The translations under genes were made by a program, and so were the position numbers. Positions 1 to 13,077 of a DNA stretch of 64,000 bases are shown here, in pieces. Location: the NCBI GenBank assembly GCA_963681505.1, contig OY811976.1, positions 3,391,588 to 3,455,587 of the forward strand, written 5' to 3'. The notes beneath the pieces are model-generated. The model worked only from the letters and a program-made list of their open reading frames with translations. It was not told where the DNA came from and did no database searches. Origin of the DNA: Eunapius fragilis (lineage: Eukaryota; Porifera; Demospongiae; Spongillida; Spongillidae). Each line of letters begins with the position of its first letter. Within the stretch, counting starts at the first letter, position 1.

Positions 1-3000
1 CAGGTAAACGGATAAATGCTAATATTTAATGCGTGTAGTGAGGTATTGACTTGTGCATTCTTTAGAGTAGCTGTGGTGTTACATGTCTTGTGAGCTTCAA
101 ACTGAGCAGGTGTAACACACATACACGCCTCTTGGGAGGTTTGTCACCTTCATGGGCGTGGCCTCATCAGGTAAACGGATAAATGCTAATATTTCATGCG
201 TGTAGTGAGGTATTGACTTGTGCATTCTTTAGAGTAGCTGTGGTGTTACATGTCCTGTGAGCTTCAAACTGAGCAGGTGTAACACACATACACGCCTCTT
301 GGGAGTCGTGTCACCTTCATGGGCGTGGCCTCATCAGGTAAACGGATAAATGCTAATATTTAATGCTTGTAGTGAGGTATTGACTTGTGCATTCTTTAGA
401 GTAGCTGTGGTGTTACATGTCTTGTGAGCTTCAAACTGAGCAGTGTAACACACATACACGCCTCTTGGGAGTCGTGTCACCTTCATGGGCGTGGCCTCAT
501 CAGGTAAACGGACAAATGCTAATATTTAATGCGTGTAGTAAGGTATTGACTTGTGCATTCTTTAGAGTAGCTGTGGTGTTACATGTCTTGTGAGCTTCAA
601 ACTGAGCAGGTGTAACACACATACACGCCTCTTGGGAGTCGTGTCACCTTCATGGGCGTGGCCTCATCAGGTAAACGGATAAATGCTAATATTTAATGCG
701 TGTAGTGAGGTATTGACTTGTGCATTCTTTAGAGTAGCTGTGGTGTTACATGTCTTGTGAGCTTCAAACTGAGCAGGTGTAACACACATACACGCCTCTT
801 GGGAGGTTTGTCACCTTCATGGGCGTGGCCTCATCAGGTAAACGGATAAATGCTAATATTTCATGCGTGTAGTGAGGTATTGACTTGTGCATTCTTTAGA
901 GTAGCTGTGGTGTTACATGTCTTGTGAGCTTCAAACTGAGCAGGTGTAACACACATACTGGCCTCTTGGGAGTCGTGTCACCTTCATGGGCGTGGCCTCA
1001 TAAGGTTAACCGATAAATGCTAATATTTAATGCGTGTAGTGAGGTATTGACTTGTGCATTCTTTAGAGTAGCTGTGGTGTTACATGTCTTGTGAGCTTCA
1101 AACTGAGCAGGTGTAACACACATACACGCCTCTTGGGAGTCGTGTCACCTTCATGGGCGTGGCCTCATCAGGTAAACGGATAAATGCTAATATTTCATGC
1201 GTGTAGTAAGGTATTGACTTGTGCATTCTTTAGAGTAGCTGTGGTGTTACATGTCTTGTGAGCTTCAAACTGAGCAGGTGTAACACACATACACGCCTCT
1301 TGGGAGTCGTGTCACCTTCATGGGCGTGGCCTCATCAGGTAAACGGATAAATGCTAATATTTAATGCGTGTAGTGAGGTATTGACTTGTGCATTCTTTAG
1401 AGTAGCTGTGGTGTTACAAGTCTTGTGAGCTTCAAACTGAGCTGGTGTAACACACATACTGGCCTCTTGGGAGGTTTGTCACCTTCATGGGCGTGGCCTC
1501 ATCAGGTAAACAGATAAATGCTAATATTTCATGCGTGTAGTGAGGTATTGACTTGTGCATTCTTTAGAGTAGCTGTGGTGTTACATGTCTTGTGAGCTTC
1601 AAACTGAGCAGGTGTAACACACATACTGGCCTCTTGGGAGTCGTGTCACCTTCATGGGCGTGGCCTCATAAGGTTAACCGATAAATGCTAATATTTAATG
1701 CGTGTAGTGAGGTATTGACTTGTGCATTCTTTAGAGTAGCTGTGGTGTTACATGTCTTGTGAGCTTCAAACTGAGCAGGTGTAACACACATACACGCCTC
1801 TTGGGAGTCGTGTCACCTTCATGGGCGTGGCCTCATCAGGTAAACGGATAAATGCTAATATTTAATGCTTGTAGTGAGGTATTGACTTGTGCATTCTTTA
1901 GAGTAGCTGTGGTGTTACATGTCTTGTGAGCTTCAAACTGAGCAGGTGTAACACACATACTGGCCTCTTGGGAGTCGTGTCACCTTCATGGGCGTGGCCT
2001 CATAAGGTTAACCGATAAATGCTAATATTTAATGCGTGTAGTGAGGTATTGACTTGTGCATTCTTTAGAGTAGCTGTGGTGTTACATGTCTTGTGAGCTT
2101 CAAACTGAGCTGGTGTAACACACATACTGGCCTCTTGGGAGGTTTGTCACCTTCATGGGCGTGGCCTCATCAGGTAAACGGATAAATGCTAATATTTCAT
2201 GCGTGTAGTGACGTATTGACTTGTGCATTCTTTAGAGTAGCTGTGGTGTTACATGTCCTGTGAGCTTCAAACTGAGCAGGTGTAACACACATACTGGCCT
2301 CTTGGTAGGTTTGTCACCTTCGTGGGCGTGGCATCATCAGGTAAACAGATAAATGCTAATATTTAATGCGTGTAGTGAGGTATTGACTTGTGCATTCTTT
2401 AGAGTAGCTGTGGTGTTACATGTCCTGTGAGCTTCAAACTGAGCAGGTGTAACACACATACTGGCCTCTTGGTAGGTTTGTCACCTTCGTGGGCGTGGCA
2501 TCATCAGGTAAACAGATAAATGCTAATATTTAATGCGTGTAGTGAGGTATTGACTTGTGCATTCTTTAGAGTAGCTGTGGTGTTACATGTCCTGTGAGCT
2601 TCAAACTGAGCAGGTGTAACACACATACACGCCTCTTGGGAGTCGTGTCACCTTCATGGGCGTGGCCTCATCAGGTAAACGGATAAATGCTAATATTTAA
2701 TGCTTGTAGTGAGGTATTGACTTGTGCATTCTTTAGAGTAGCTGTGGTGTTACATTTCTTGTGAGCTTCAAACTGAGCAGGTGTAACACATATACACGCC
2801 TCTTGGGAGTCGTGTCACCTTCATGGGCGTGGCCTCATCAGGTAAACGGATAAATGCTAATATTTAATGCGTGTAGTGAGGTATTGACTTGTGCATTCTT
2901 TAGAGTAGCTGTGGTGTTACATGTCTTGTGAGCTTCAAACTGAGCAGGTGTAACACACATACACGCCTCTTGGGAGTCGTGTCACCTTCATGGGCGTGGC

Positions 3001-4845
3001 CTCATCAGGTAAACGGATAAATGCTAATATTTAATGCGTGTAGTGAGGTATTGACTTGTGCATTCTTTAGAGTAGCTGTGGTGTTACATGTCTTGTGAGC
3101 TTCAAACTGAGCAGGTGTAACACACATACACGCCTCTTGGGAGTCGTGTCACCTTCATGGGCGTGGCCTCATCAGGTAAACGGATAAATGCTAATATTTA
3201 ATGCGTGTAGTGAGGTATTGACTTGTGCATTCTTTAGAGTAGCTGTGGTGTTACATGTCTTGTGGGCTTCAAACTGAGCTGGTGTAACACATATACTGGC
3301 CTCTTGGGAGGTTTGTCACCTTCATGGGCGTGGCCTCATCAGGTAAACGGATAAATGCTAATATTTCATGCGTGTAGTGAGGTATTGACTTGTGCATTCT
3401 TTAGAGTAGCTGTGGTGTTACATGTCTTGTGAGCTTCAAACTGAGCAGGTGTAACACACATACTGGCCTCTTGGGAGTCGTGTCACCTTCATGGGCGTGG
3501 CCTCATAAGGTTAACCGATAAATGCTAATATTTAATGCGTGTAGTGAGGTATTGACTTGTGCATTCTTTAGAGTAGCTGTGGTGTTACATGTCTTGTGAG
3601 CTTCAAACTGAGCAGGTGTAACACACATACACGCCTCTTGGGAGTCGTGTCACCTTCATGGGCGTGGCCTCATCAGGTAAACGGATAAATGCTAATATTT
3701 CATGCGTGTAGTGAGGTTTTGACTTGTGCATTCTTTAGAGTAGCTGTGGTGTTACATGTCTTGTGAGCTTCAAACTGAGCAGGTGTAACACACATACACG
3801 CCTCTTGGGAGTCGTGTCACCTTCATGGGCGTGGCCTCATCAGGTAAACGGATAAATGCTAATATTTAATGCGTGTAGTGAGGTATTGACTTGTGCATTC
3901 TTTAGAGTAGCTGTGGTGTTACATGTCTTGTGAGCTTCAAACTGAGCAGGTGTAACACACATACACGCCTCTTGGGAGGCGTGTCACCTTCATGGGCGTG
4001 GCCTCATCAGGTAAACGGATAAATGCTAATATTTCATGCGTGTAGTGAGGTATTGACTTGTGCATTCTTTAGAGTAGCTGTGGTGTTACATGTCTTGTGA
4101 GCTTCAAACTGAGCAGGTGTAACACACATACACGCCTCTTGGGAGTCGTGTCACCTTCATGGGCGTGGCCTCATAAGGTTAACCGATAAATGCTAATATT
4201 TAATGCGTGTAGTGAGGTATTGACTTGTGCATTCTTTAGAGTAGCTGTGGTGTTACATGTCTTGTGAGCTTCAAACTGAGTTGGTGTAACACACATACTG
4301 GCCTCTTGGGAGGTTTGTCACCTTCATGGGCGTGGCCTCATCAGGTAAACGGATAAATGCTAATATTTCAGGCGTGTAGTGAGGTATTGACTTGTGCATT
4401 CTTTAGAGTAGCTGTGGTGTTACATGTCTTGTGAGCTCCAAACTGAGCAGGTGTAACACACATACTGGCCTCTTGGGAGTCGTGTCACCTTCATGGGCGT
4501 GGCCTCATAAGGTTAACCGATAAATGCTAATATTTCATGCGTGTAGTGAGGTATTGACTTGTGCATTCTTTAGAGTAGCTGTGGTGTTACATGTCCTGTG
4601 AGCTTCAAACTGAGCAGGTGTAACACACATACTGGCCTCTTGGGAGTCGTGTCACCTTCATGGGCGTGGCCTCATCAGGTAAATGGATAAATGCTAATAT
4701 TTCATGCGTGTAGTGAGGTATTGACTTGTGCATTCTTTAGAGTAGCTGTGGTGTTACATATCCTGTGAGCTTCAAACTGAGCAGATGTAACACACATACT
4801 GGCCTCCAGGGAGGTGTGTGACCTTTACGGGCGTGGCCTCATCAG
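1..4845. repeat. Satellite A, tandem array of about 29 units of 167 bp
   Basis: The phrase CAGGTAAACGGATAAATGC recurs at 1, 168 and 335 and then about every 167 bp until about 4845, where the last unit decays into TCAGGTATTAGTGTTTGAG. Units differ at a few sites: CACGCCTC or CTGGCCTC; GGAGTCGTG or GGAGGTTTG; ATCAGGTAAACGG or ATAAGGTTAACCG. No unit has a long open frame. The array continues off the left edge, so its full length is unknown. A monomer near 167 bp is nucleosome-sized, as many centromeric or heterochromatic satellites are, but nothing here proves a centromeric role. Confidence 0.97.
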
Positions 4846-5279
4846 GTATTAGTGTTTGAGTGTAGTTAATGATGAGATATATGGTCCATGTGTGCTTTAT
4901 GAAGAGGTGTGTCTATACATGTACATGTACGTGTCCATTCACCCATGTACACTTACTCTCGCACATGCATTCCGGATCTTATTTTTGCAGGCGGCCTAAC
5001 TGTTGTCCTCAGCAGCAAGCTCTACTTAGGGCCTTAAAGAGTTAAAGGACATTTACTGATGCTTTTCTTTGTACATGTAACATGTTGCTTTTAAATTATG
5101 AGGATCATGACTCATTGATTTGGAACTTGCCTGGGGTGATTTGATGACCAGTTTTAACACGAGTGATTCTCCCAAGTGGGTATGAAGTGCTATTTGAACG
5201 AACATATACATCATGACGGCACGACTGAACTTTGCTCTCCAGTGCACGTACAGATAGGATCATAGTTCATGCATGTTCT
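4846..5279. other. Non-coding spacer
   Basis: This is unique-looking AT-rich DNA after the satellite. It holds several ACATGTACATGT-type palindromes around 4915-4930. I see no credible gene. Confidence 0.6.
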
Positions 5280-5755
5280 GGTGCCAGCTAACAAAGAAAA
5301 GGAAGGGGGCTCTGGTTCCCAGGAATAAGGGCTGTACCAAACATGTTGCAGTGCCTATATTATGTGGTAAGTATGAAGAAACACAGGGGCAACAGTTCTA
5401 TATGACTTCCTACTTGAGTCATATATATCATAGCTCTCTCAAAAGTAAAGGGGGCTCAGGTTAATAAGACATGAACATCCCAACCAATCATGTTTCAATG
5501 GCTATATCATGTAATAGGTATGTATAAACATAGGGGCAACAGTTCTGAATGGCTTTCTACATGGGTGACGATAATCACAGCTCTCTCAAAAGTAAAGGGG
5601 GCTCGGGTGCCCAGGAGTAAGACCTGAATGCCTGATTAACATCCCAACCAAGCATGTTTCAATGCCTATACCATGTGATATGCATGCATAAACATAGGGG
5701 CAACAGTTCTGAATGACTTTCTACTTGGGTGACGATTATCACAGCTCTCTCGCAT
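5280..5755. repeat. Three-unit tandem repeat of about 150-160 bp
   Basis: The phrases AGCTCTCTCAAAAGTAAAGG, AGGGGCAACAGTTCT and CATGTTTCAATG recur in the same order. AGCTCTCTC sits at about 5432, 5579 and 5740. The first unit is the most diverged. No coding sequence is supported. Confidence 0.8.
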
Positions 5756-5760
5756 GGCAC

Positions 5761-6514
5761 ATCGGATTGAATCATATAAGATCAAGAACACGCGTGCATT
5801 CAATTCTTTTCAATTTTGCATGTAACGAATTTGGAATTAATGCCGGCAAAGTTACAGCAACACCTCAAGGTTTGCATCCTATATGATGTAGTTGTAGGAT
5901 TCATGAAAATAGTAATAATATGCAATGCACGCACATTAATGTTTGTTCAGTTATTATTACCTATACTATTAGCGGGTCGATCATGTACAAGCTTAGTACA
6001 GGTGCATACAACATACATGTACTTGCGTTGGCTCACAAACATTGGACGGTGCATGGAAAGCATTTTGAGGAGTGATCTGACGGAACTAATATACATGTAG
6101 ACGGCGAGAGAAGTATTTGTTATTATGCCACGCCCCCACCTTGTACCATAGGAAAGCTGAGCTGCTCAATGACGTTACGTGACACTGGAATACACTTCAC
6201 AGTGTCGACAGGCTACCGAGCGTCTTACCATTCAAAACACAAATAACACGATGCATGCTAATCATACTGCTTCTTGTACACAATAGCTAAGCAAACCCAG
6301 AATGTTTAGGTACGCGTTTCCTCAGAAGAGGTTCCAGGTGGATTACTGTGAATATTAGTGCTTATCACATGCCCCAGCTGAAACGTACGTGATATACCTG
6401 GTGAAGTTTGAAAAGACATAGGTCATAATGTAGACTACGTTTATTAACTTATTAAATTAATTGCAAGTATTAATTTGGCGCCAAGTATTGTACCACGCAG
6501 AGCATATTAGTAAA
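5761..6514 (+). other. Mostly non-coding; trace of a BED-type finger of a hAT transposase near 5816-5880
   Basis: A short open stretch from 5816 without an ATG start reads LELMPAKLQQHLK. That resembles the end of the BED-like zinc finger in ZBED/FAM200-type hAT transposases, which typically read MKPSKL-x-RHL-x-TKHP. The expected downstream TKHP and the upstream zinc cysteines are not visible, so at best this is a small relic. The rest of the interval shows nothing. Confidence 0.25.
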
Positions 6515-7310
6515 ATGGCGATCGAGGTTGTAGGGATATCAGGCAGCCACACCAGAAAGAACTGGATGACGGAAGTCAGGTTAGTCCAAAAGTACATCAT
6601 AGTTCGTAAATTTTGTTATGATTATGACTATGCCAAGACTTTTTGACGATGCCTCGCCTTGCAAATTGCCAGGACAGCGCAGTGTTGGTGAACTTGGATT
6701 CCAGGTAAGTTCACCGGCCATGGAATAGCTGCATCCGCAAGTCGTCGCTGATATACTAAGACACATCGATGAAGCTGGATTGCATCGCAAGCAGATAGTG
6801 GAAGCCCCCATTGAAATATAGGTCAGAATTGTAGAAGTCAGAAAGGTTTAGGAAGATCATCAGCACTTCAGTTCGGCGTGATGAAGGGTAAGAGATTGCG
6901 CGCTTTTTTCTTACGCAATCACGACTTTGTATAGCAGAGTTCGATGAAGACCTTCACGCTATTGCCGCCACAGTTAAAGGTAGAGTCTTCATAATGCTAT
7001 CTTCAACCATATTTTTACTAGGTACAAGCGAACTAAGAGTAATTGAAGGCTATTCAACTCAACAGCGTAAGTCCTATCTATGTCGCGTGATGCTCTTTTC
7101 CTACTGTAGCTTTTGCTAAAAGGTGTCGTATGCTGACAGAAGAAGAAAGGCAAGGTGGCGGTTAAGCCTTCGAAGAGGACAGCGGTGGTCCATCGACGTC
7201 ATAGCGCTCTGATAGGCTAAGTGAATCGATTGACGCTCTGGATGCTCGAAGCAACTTGAAGCACCACCCCTACAACAGCGATGTGAAGGACCACTACTCC
7301 ACTCTTCCAC
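6515..7310 (+). pseudogene. Possible small multi-exon gene or gene remnant, unknown function
   Basis: An ATG at 6515 in the context TAAAATGGC opens a reading frame that runs to 6579 and ends at a donor (CAG|GTTAGT). An acceptor at 6637/6638 continues the same frame to 6704 (TTCCAG|GTAAGT), encoding about 44 residues that include CKLPGQRSVGELGFQ. Continuing in the same frame crosses one TAG and then reads ADILRHIDEAGLHRKQIVEA. Later coding-like blocks lie at about 6940-6981 (EFDEDLHAIAATVK, donor GTAGAG) and 7123-7190, a basic stretch. I do not recognise the family. The candidate exons and splice sites are suggestive only, and the single TAG may mean it is dead or that I misplaced a junction. 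It sits between a satellite and a retrotransposon. Confidence 0.3.
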
Positions 7311-7330
7311 TTCTCCAACTGTTCATGCCT

Positions 7331-8178
7331 GGATGGTTCGAGAGACTTGGACGTTTTTAAAACGCATTGTATATGTTTTGGCTATTGCGGTTTTTATTTA
7401 TTGATTGAAATTATATAAAGCTATATTAATATGATCATACATACACAAATGGATACAAGCTAGTATACAATGAACAAATTCGGAAGACGTATCCAACTGA
7501 TGTAACGGAGCAAAGTATGCGGTAGAAGTACACAATTGGTTTGCGGAAGGCGCAAATTAAGAACCCATCATCAGCGCACGTGATAATTTGAGAATACGCA
7601 AAATATACGACATGCGATTCTGGTTCTATCCGCAAAATATACCAATGGGTATACCTTGCGTGCACACATGTGTATATCATGTGTATTTTTCACATATCCG
7701 CAAAATATACACTATCGCATATCCAACTCGTAGCATAGTGCAATTTACTAAGTTCGAGCAAAATACCCTCTTCGAATTCGTTTGTGAACAGTAGTCCCAC
7801 AAGTACATACGTACACGCGCAAGAAAAGTACTTTACGATGACTTGTTCGTAAATAAATAACTATCTTTACTTAATACAAGTACTTTTGCGCATTTGCTGA
7901 TATTGAACCACAGCAAACTCACCGAGGCTGATGCACACAAGCTGATTTTCTAACGTTGCCTGCAAAAATCCACCCCTTCCAACACATATAGAGGTGTGAG
8001 AATCGCACTATTGAGCATTGCCCGTGCACGCAAGTACAGGAGTCTATGGCGCACGTGATTCGTTTCCAATCCCTGGTAGGGGGAGGGAGCGGGAGGGGGA
8101 CGTGCCCCTTCCGCGTGAAGCACGGAAGCTTTTTAAGTATATAAAATTGATACATGAAACTAGGTTGTTTAATAGTAC
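7331..8178. other. Non-coding spacer
   Basis: AT-rich DNA. The phrase CGCAAAATATAC recurs three times between 7597 and 7710. No gene is supported. It ends at the target-site duplication of gypsy element 1. Confidence 0.5.
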
Positions 8179-8281
8179 TGTAGCGTCGGATACAGGTGTG
8201 GCCAAAAGGATCATCAATGCAATCACATACGTGCTTATATAATACAGATACAAGTACAAAGGTCATAGCGCATGCGCTACA
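8179..8281 (-). repeat. 3' LTR of gypsy element 1 (103 bp)
   Basis: It begins TGTAGCG and ends CGCTACA, a 7-bp terminal inverted repeat with the TG...CA ends of LTRs. On the minus strand it contains TATTATATAAGC, a likely TATA box. It differs from the other LTR at two positions (C/A and G/T). At 103 bp it is very short for a gypsy LTR. Confidence 0.95.
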
Positions 8282-8310
8282 CTACCCCCTTCCTCATAAG
8301 AAGTGGGCGA

Positions 8311-11300
8311 CTATAGATCATAAATATTTTGTCCCCATCTGTCAGGTCTCTGGCTGTGTCTTGTCGAACGTCTGAGGTTGGGTGGAACATCTTCTGGCAA
8401 TTGTACATCTTCATCATGTGTCACATCTTCGGCACCTTGCAAGTGATCACCCTGATCCACTGGCAGCTCCTCAGTCTCAATATCATCATCACTTTCTGAG
8501 GTCTCAGCTGGAATCTCTCTGTCGATGTTGCTGTTTATCTCATCATCAGTTTCCGAGGCCTCTGCTGGAATGTCCCCATCAATATCGCCATTCTCCTCCC
8601 CCACCGGTAGCTCTTCCCCAGGTCCAGCTACATGTAGGTCATCTGTCTGATTCAATAACAAATTAGGAGGCAACTGTACACAGGGTTTAAGTCTATTAAA
8701 GTGCACCACCATATTCTTGCGTTTGTTGTTCCTGTGTTGAATTTGATAAAGAATATCGCTGAGCACCTTATGTATGATGTAAGGCCCTTGCCAATAACAA
8801 TGGAGCTTAGGGGATTTACCTCTGGGTACTGCTGGACAATGAAGCCAAACCATGTCACCTATCTTGAAAGGCTCCCCATTGCACAATTTGTCATAATGCA
8901 CTTTTTGCCTTCTTTGTTGTAACCCCATGTACTCTCTAACTTGCCGATATGCCCTGTCTAAGCGCAGCCTGAGACCCATGGCATACTTGTTAATCTCTGT
9001 AGGAGGATAATGTGGGGGCAAGCCAAACATGACATCAATGGGTAACCTCACTTCTCTCCCAAAAACAAGCTGGTATGGTGTGCACCCTGTAGATTCCTGC
9101 ACACTTGTACGGTAGGCAAACATCAGCAAGGGTATGTATGAATCCCAATTGCATGTATCCTCTCTAGCTGCTATACTTAGAAGGTTTAACAAGGTACGGT
9201 TAAACCGTTCTATTAAACCATCAGACTGTGGATGGTAAGCTTTAGTTCTAGTTTTCTTAATGCCCAACAATTTGCACATGGCTTTAACAAGAGCAGAATC
9301 AAAATTTCGGCTTTGATCTGTATGAAGGATATTTGGGGTACCAAAACGACAGACAAATTGATGCACAAAAAACTTCTGCTACTTTTTCAGCTTCAATGCT
9401 GGCCAAGGGAAATGATTCCACCCATTTTGTAAAATAATCCCCAACTACCAAGATATATTTATTACCTCTCGTGGTGATTGGTAGAGGGCCCAGGATATCC
9501 ATTGCTACACGCTCAAATGGACCCGAAGGAAGATCTGCTTGCATTGCTGCTCTTGGTTTTGTAGGCGGTGCTTTACGAGTTGCACAGCTTTCACATGCAG
9601 CACACCATCTCTCTATGTCTTGTCGTTGCCCTGGCCAGTAGAAGCGACGACGTACTTTCTCTACAGTCTTTGAGACACCCAAGTGACTACCAGATGGTGC
9701 ATTGTGCAGCTGTTCAAGTACAGTAGGGACCAGATCCTGTGGTAAGACAAACTGAAGACATTTGTTAAGCCCCTTACCAGGGATATCCTCCCATCTCCTA
9801 TACAAAACCCCATTTTGCAGTACTGTTGAGCCCAAAGGGTCTGCAACCAATACCCCCCATCTTTTGGAAATGACTTTGGAAAAGAATTACTCTCAACCCA
9901 GACCATGACCTTGGAAAGAGCTGGATCGTTGTTCTGAAGAGTTTCTTGATCTGTTGGTGTCAGAATTGGAAGCCACAGTGCCAGGTCTGATTCAGTAGCT
10001 TGTGCAAGTGCTGCCTGAAGACTGCATTGATTTTCCACCTGGTCTTGACTTGCACCACACTGCTTACAAGACAGCCTTGATAAGGAGTCAGCATTTTCAT
10101 GATTTAGGCCTGGGCGATGTTCCACTGCAAAGTCGTATTCTGACAAAATTTCAAGCCATCTTGCCACCTGCCCATGTGGATCTTTGAAATTTTTCAGCCA
10201 TTTGAGTGCACTGTGGTCTGTGAGGACTTTGAAAGGGCGTCCCCAAAGGTAGGGCTTGAAATATTGGATAGCCCAAATCAAGGCTAGCATTTCCCGCCGA
10301 GTAGCACAGTACTGCCGTTCCTGTTGAGTAAGTACACGACTAGCATATGCGACTACACACCTGTCATTCTCTTGAGAGAGAACTGCTCCTAAACCCTCCA
10401 AGCTTGCATCACAATCAACTGTAAACGGCATATTGAACTGTGGAAAAGAGAGAATAGGAGGAGAACTAAGTTTTGTCTTTAGCTGCACAAATGCCTCATC
10501 GCACAACCCAGTCCACTCCCATGGTTTCAACGTCTCAGTCAATGCATGCAGAGGAGCAGCAATGTGTGCAAACCCTTTTATAAACTTGCGGTAGTATGAG
10601 GCAATTCCCAAAAAACGTCTCAGTTCCTCAAGGTTCACTGGGGTAGGCCATTCCACAATGCACTTAATTTTATCATCATCCACTTTCACACCATCTGCTG
10701 ACACTATGTAACCCAGGTAATGCACACATTTCTTCAAAATATAGCACTTGCTTGGTTTTAGTTTCAACCCTGCCTTCTTGAGCCTTGCCAGAACATCTCT
10801 AAGTCTGCTCAGATGCTGTTCAACTGTTGTGCTAAAAATGACAATATCATCAAGGTAAACTAAACACGTCGTCCAATGGAGTCCAGCTAGAACCATTTCC
10901 ATAAGCTTTTGAAAGGTACTGGGTGCATTAGAAAGCCCGAATGGCATTAACCTTGAACTGGTAAGTCCCAAAAGGTGTACTGAAAGCTGTCTTCTCCTTA
11001 TGTTCTGGCTCCATTTCCACTTGCCAGTAGCCACTTGCCAGGTCTAAGGTAGAAAACCATTTGGCTCCACCCAGCATGTCAAGAGTCTCATCTATTCTAG
11101 GTAAGGGGTGGACCTCTTTCTTGGTCACATCATTAATACGGCGAAAGTCTACACAAAATCTTAATGTACCATCCTTCTTCCTAGCTAGAACAATGGGAGA
11201 TGACCATGGGCCACTGCTTGCCTCAATCACGTCTTGTTGCTGCATGTCATCTAGCATTTTCTTTACTGTCTCTCTTTGATGGTAGGGCATCCGTCTAGCC

Positions 11301-12238
11301 TGTTGATGGATGGGAGGGGCCTCTCCTGTGTTGACTTTATGCTTCAGCACATTCGTTCGTCCCAGGTCCTTCTCGCCTACAGAGATGACATCAGAAAACT
11401 CCCACAACAACCTTTTCAATTTCCCTCGATCTGCACATGAAAGCTCCTCTATCCGGGTTACCATGGATTCAATTGCCCTAGCAACCTCCTCAGACGAATG
11501 AGTTTTGAGAGCTGAACATGTGACACCAGTGTCAGTGTCTACTGGTTCCAGGCTAACAACATCCACCTGTGCCCCACAACAAAAACAGCCTATGGCTTCA
11601 TCTGCTTGAAGTGTCGCTGGGAATGGTAGTGGGTTAAGTATCTGAACAACTATCTGACCTGATTGGATAGGTGAAACTGATCGGGCAATCAACACACCAT
11701 GTGTTTCAGCCATCTCTGAATGTGGTTCAAAAATTCCAATTGTAGCACTACCATCAGTTGGAGTTACCCTAACAGGCAGCCTGACTTGATGATAACCTGG
11801 AATCACCACCTTCTCACCCATAACAACATGACATGTGGATGACTGGGCACCAAAAGACAATGGAACACAATTACCAGGTTTGCCTACCGTCAAAGTCCTT
11901 TTTCCTAGATCAATCAAGCATTTCTGCTTCTCCAAATAATCAGTTCCCAGAAGGCACTGCTGCAGCATTTGTTCAACTACTACAACCTTGTGCTTCCCTT
12001 GATGTGTGCCAATCTGCAAGTGAAGATCAATCTCCCCAGCCACCTTAAGCTCTTCACCATTTACAGCCATCACTGGAACAGTGCATAGGGAGAGTGAACT
12101 TTTGACCTTAATTTTCACCTTATTCCACACTGCTTCATGTATAAGTGTTACTGAAGAACCAGTGTCTACTAACATGCTGACACCGAATCCCTCTATATGC
12201 CCTTGTATGGTTAATGTACATGCAACAGCTGATGTATG
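8311..12238 (-). pseudogene. pol: Pol of gypsy element 1: protease, reverse transcriptase, RNase H, integrase (frameshifted)
   Basis: Pol starts in the gag frame directly after the gag stop. The aspartic protease motif LVDTGSS lies near 12175. The reverse transcriptase begins near 11400 (HQQARRMPYHQRE), and its catalytic YLDDIVIF is near 10850. RNase H shows DASLEGLGAVLSQE and TDHSALKWL at about 10420 and 10220. The integrase has an HHCC-like zinc region (HLGVSKTVEKVR...CAACESC) near 9650 and a DDE core including MDILGPLP (about 9500) and AYHPQSDGLIERFNRT (about 9210). A GPY/F-type tail (WQGPYIIHKV) and an acidic C-terminus ending at 8311 complete it. The frame changes near 11000, 9750 and 9330, so three frameshifts split the gene. 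The gene order (RT, RNase H, integrase) is that of Ty3/gypsy. Confidence 0.93.
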
Positions 12239-13060
12239 TTACACTGACTTATTGTTTGATGGCTTCCTCTGTACACCTTCTCTTCTGCTTGGACAATCCC
12301 GTCTTAAATGCCCTGTCTCACCACAATGCCAACAAGTCAGCTTCCTTTTAGGCCAATTTCTTTTTCCTGGTTCACGTTCCGCCCTCAGTTTGGTCAATTG
12401 CTCAGTCAACCGCTCAACCTGTTGAGAAAGCTTGTGTACCTGACCATCACTCCTTCCAATAGCACAGCTACTTCCGCCTCCTCGGGTATCGTCAATTGTA
12501 GCTCCCGCTTTTAGATGCGCTTGGGCTAACTCCGCTGTCTGCAGCCTGTAAGCCAGTTTCACCGCGTCGTCCAGCGTCTCTGGTGAATCTGTGAGAAGTT
12601 TGAGCTGGATGGTAGAGGAAAGAATACCCTGGATAAATTGGTTACGAGCAATCTCCAAGCGCCTCTCTGGTGGCCATGAAGAATATCCTTTGTCCGCCAG
12701 AACACGCAACCTGCCGGCGAATTCGAGGACAGACTCACCTGCTTTCTGTCTCGCCACGTGCATCTTCGCCTGCCACTCTAATTCCACCCTGTCAGGAGAA
12801 AAGTGACTCGCAAGGCACGCTTTCACCGCATCATACTCAACCGTTTCGCTCACCAATCCCAGCTGACTTATAATCCTGAAGGGCTCGTCTTCAAGCAGCG
12901 AAACCAACTCTGCTCCTTTCTTCTCTTCAGGTAAGCCTGCTTCTTGAATATATAGTTCCACTCGCTTTATCCATAGACTGAAGTCGGTCCCAGTTGCGAA
13001 GCGAGGAGGCGGACGCGCTGAAAACCGAGTAGGCCTCCTCTCACGTTTGGGTTCCGTCAT
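12239..13060 (-). CDS. gag: Gag polyprotein of gypsy element 1
   Basis: This 273-residue protein starts MTEPKRERRPTRF just after the primer-binding site; I chose this ATG because any earlier one lies inside the LTR. The central region (EDEPFRII, VELEWQAKM, ARNQFIQGILSS) is the helical capsid-type Gag domain of the retrotransposon_gag family. A coiled-coil-like stretch (QQVERLTEQLTKLRAE) precedes one CCHC zinc knuckle, CWHCGETGHLRRDC, near the C-terminus. Such Gag packages element RNA in cytoplasmic particles. The frame ends in TAA at 12239-12241, and the protease region follows in the same frame. Gag and pol are thus separated here by one stop codon, not by a frameshift as in gypsy element 2. 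Confidence 0.9.
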   Translation of the reverse strand: MTEPKRERRPTRFSARPPPRFATGTDFSLWIKRVELYIQEAGLPEEKKGAELVSLLEDEPFRIISQLGLVSETVEYDAVKACLASHFSPDRVELEWQAKMHVARQKAGESVLEFAGRLRVLADKGYSSWPPERRLEIARNQFIQGILSSTIQLKLLTDSPETLDDAVKLAYRLQTAELAQAHLKAGATIDDTRGGGSSCAIGRSDGQVHKLSQQVERLTEQLTKLRAEREPGKRNWPKRKLTCWHCGETGHLRRDCPSRREGVQRKPSNNKSV

Positions 13061-13077
13061 CCCACTTCTGACACCAA

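Noticed and set aside
1-4845. CRISPR array
   Set aside because: The repeats are contiguous 167-bp units without unique spacers, and the genome is eukaryotic.
8018-8266. Open frames overlapping the gypsy 1 LTR
   Set aside because: They read through LTR sequence that recurs at 13078 and are chance frames.
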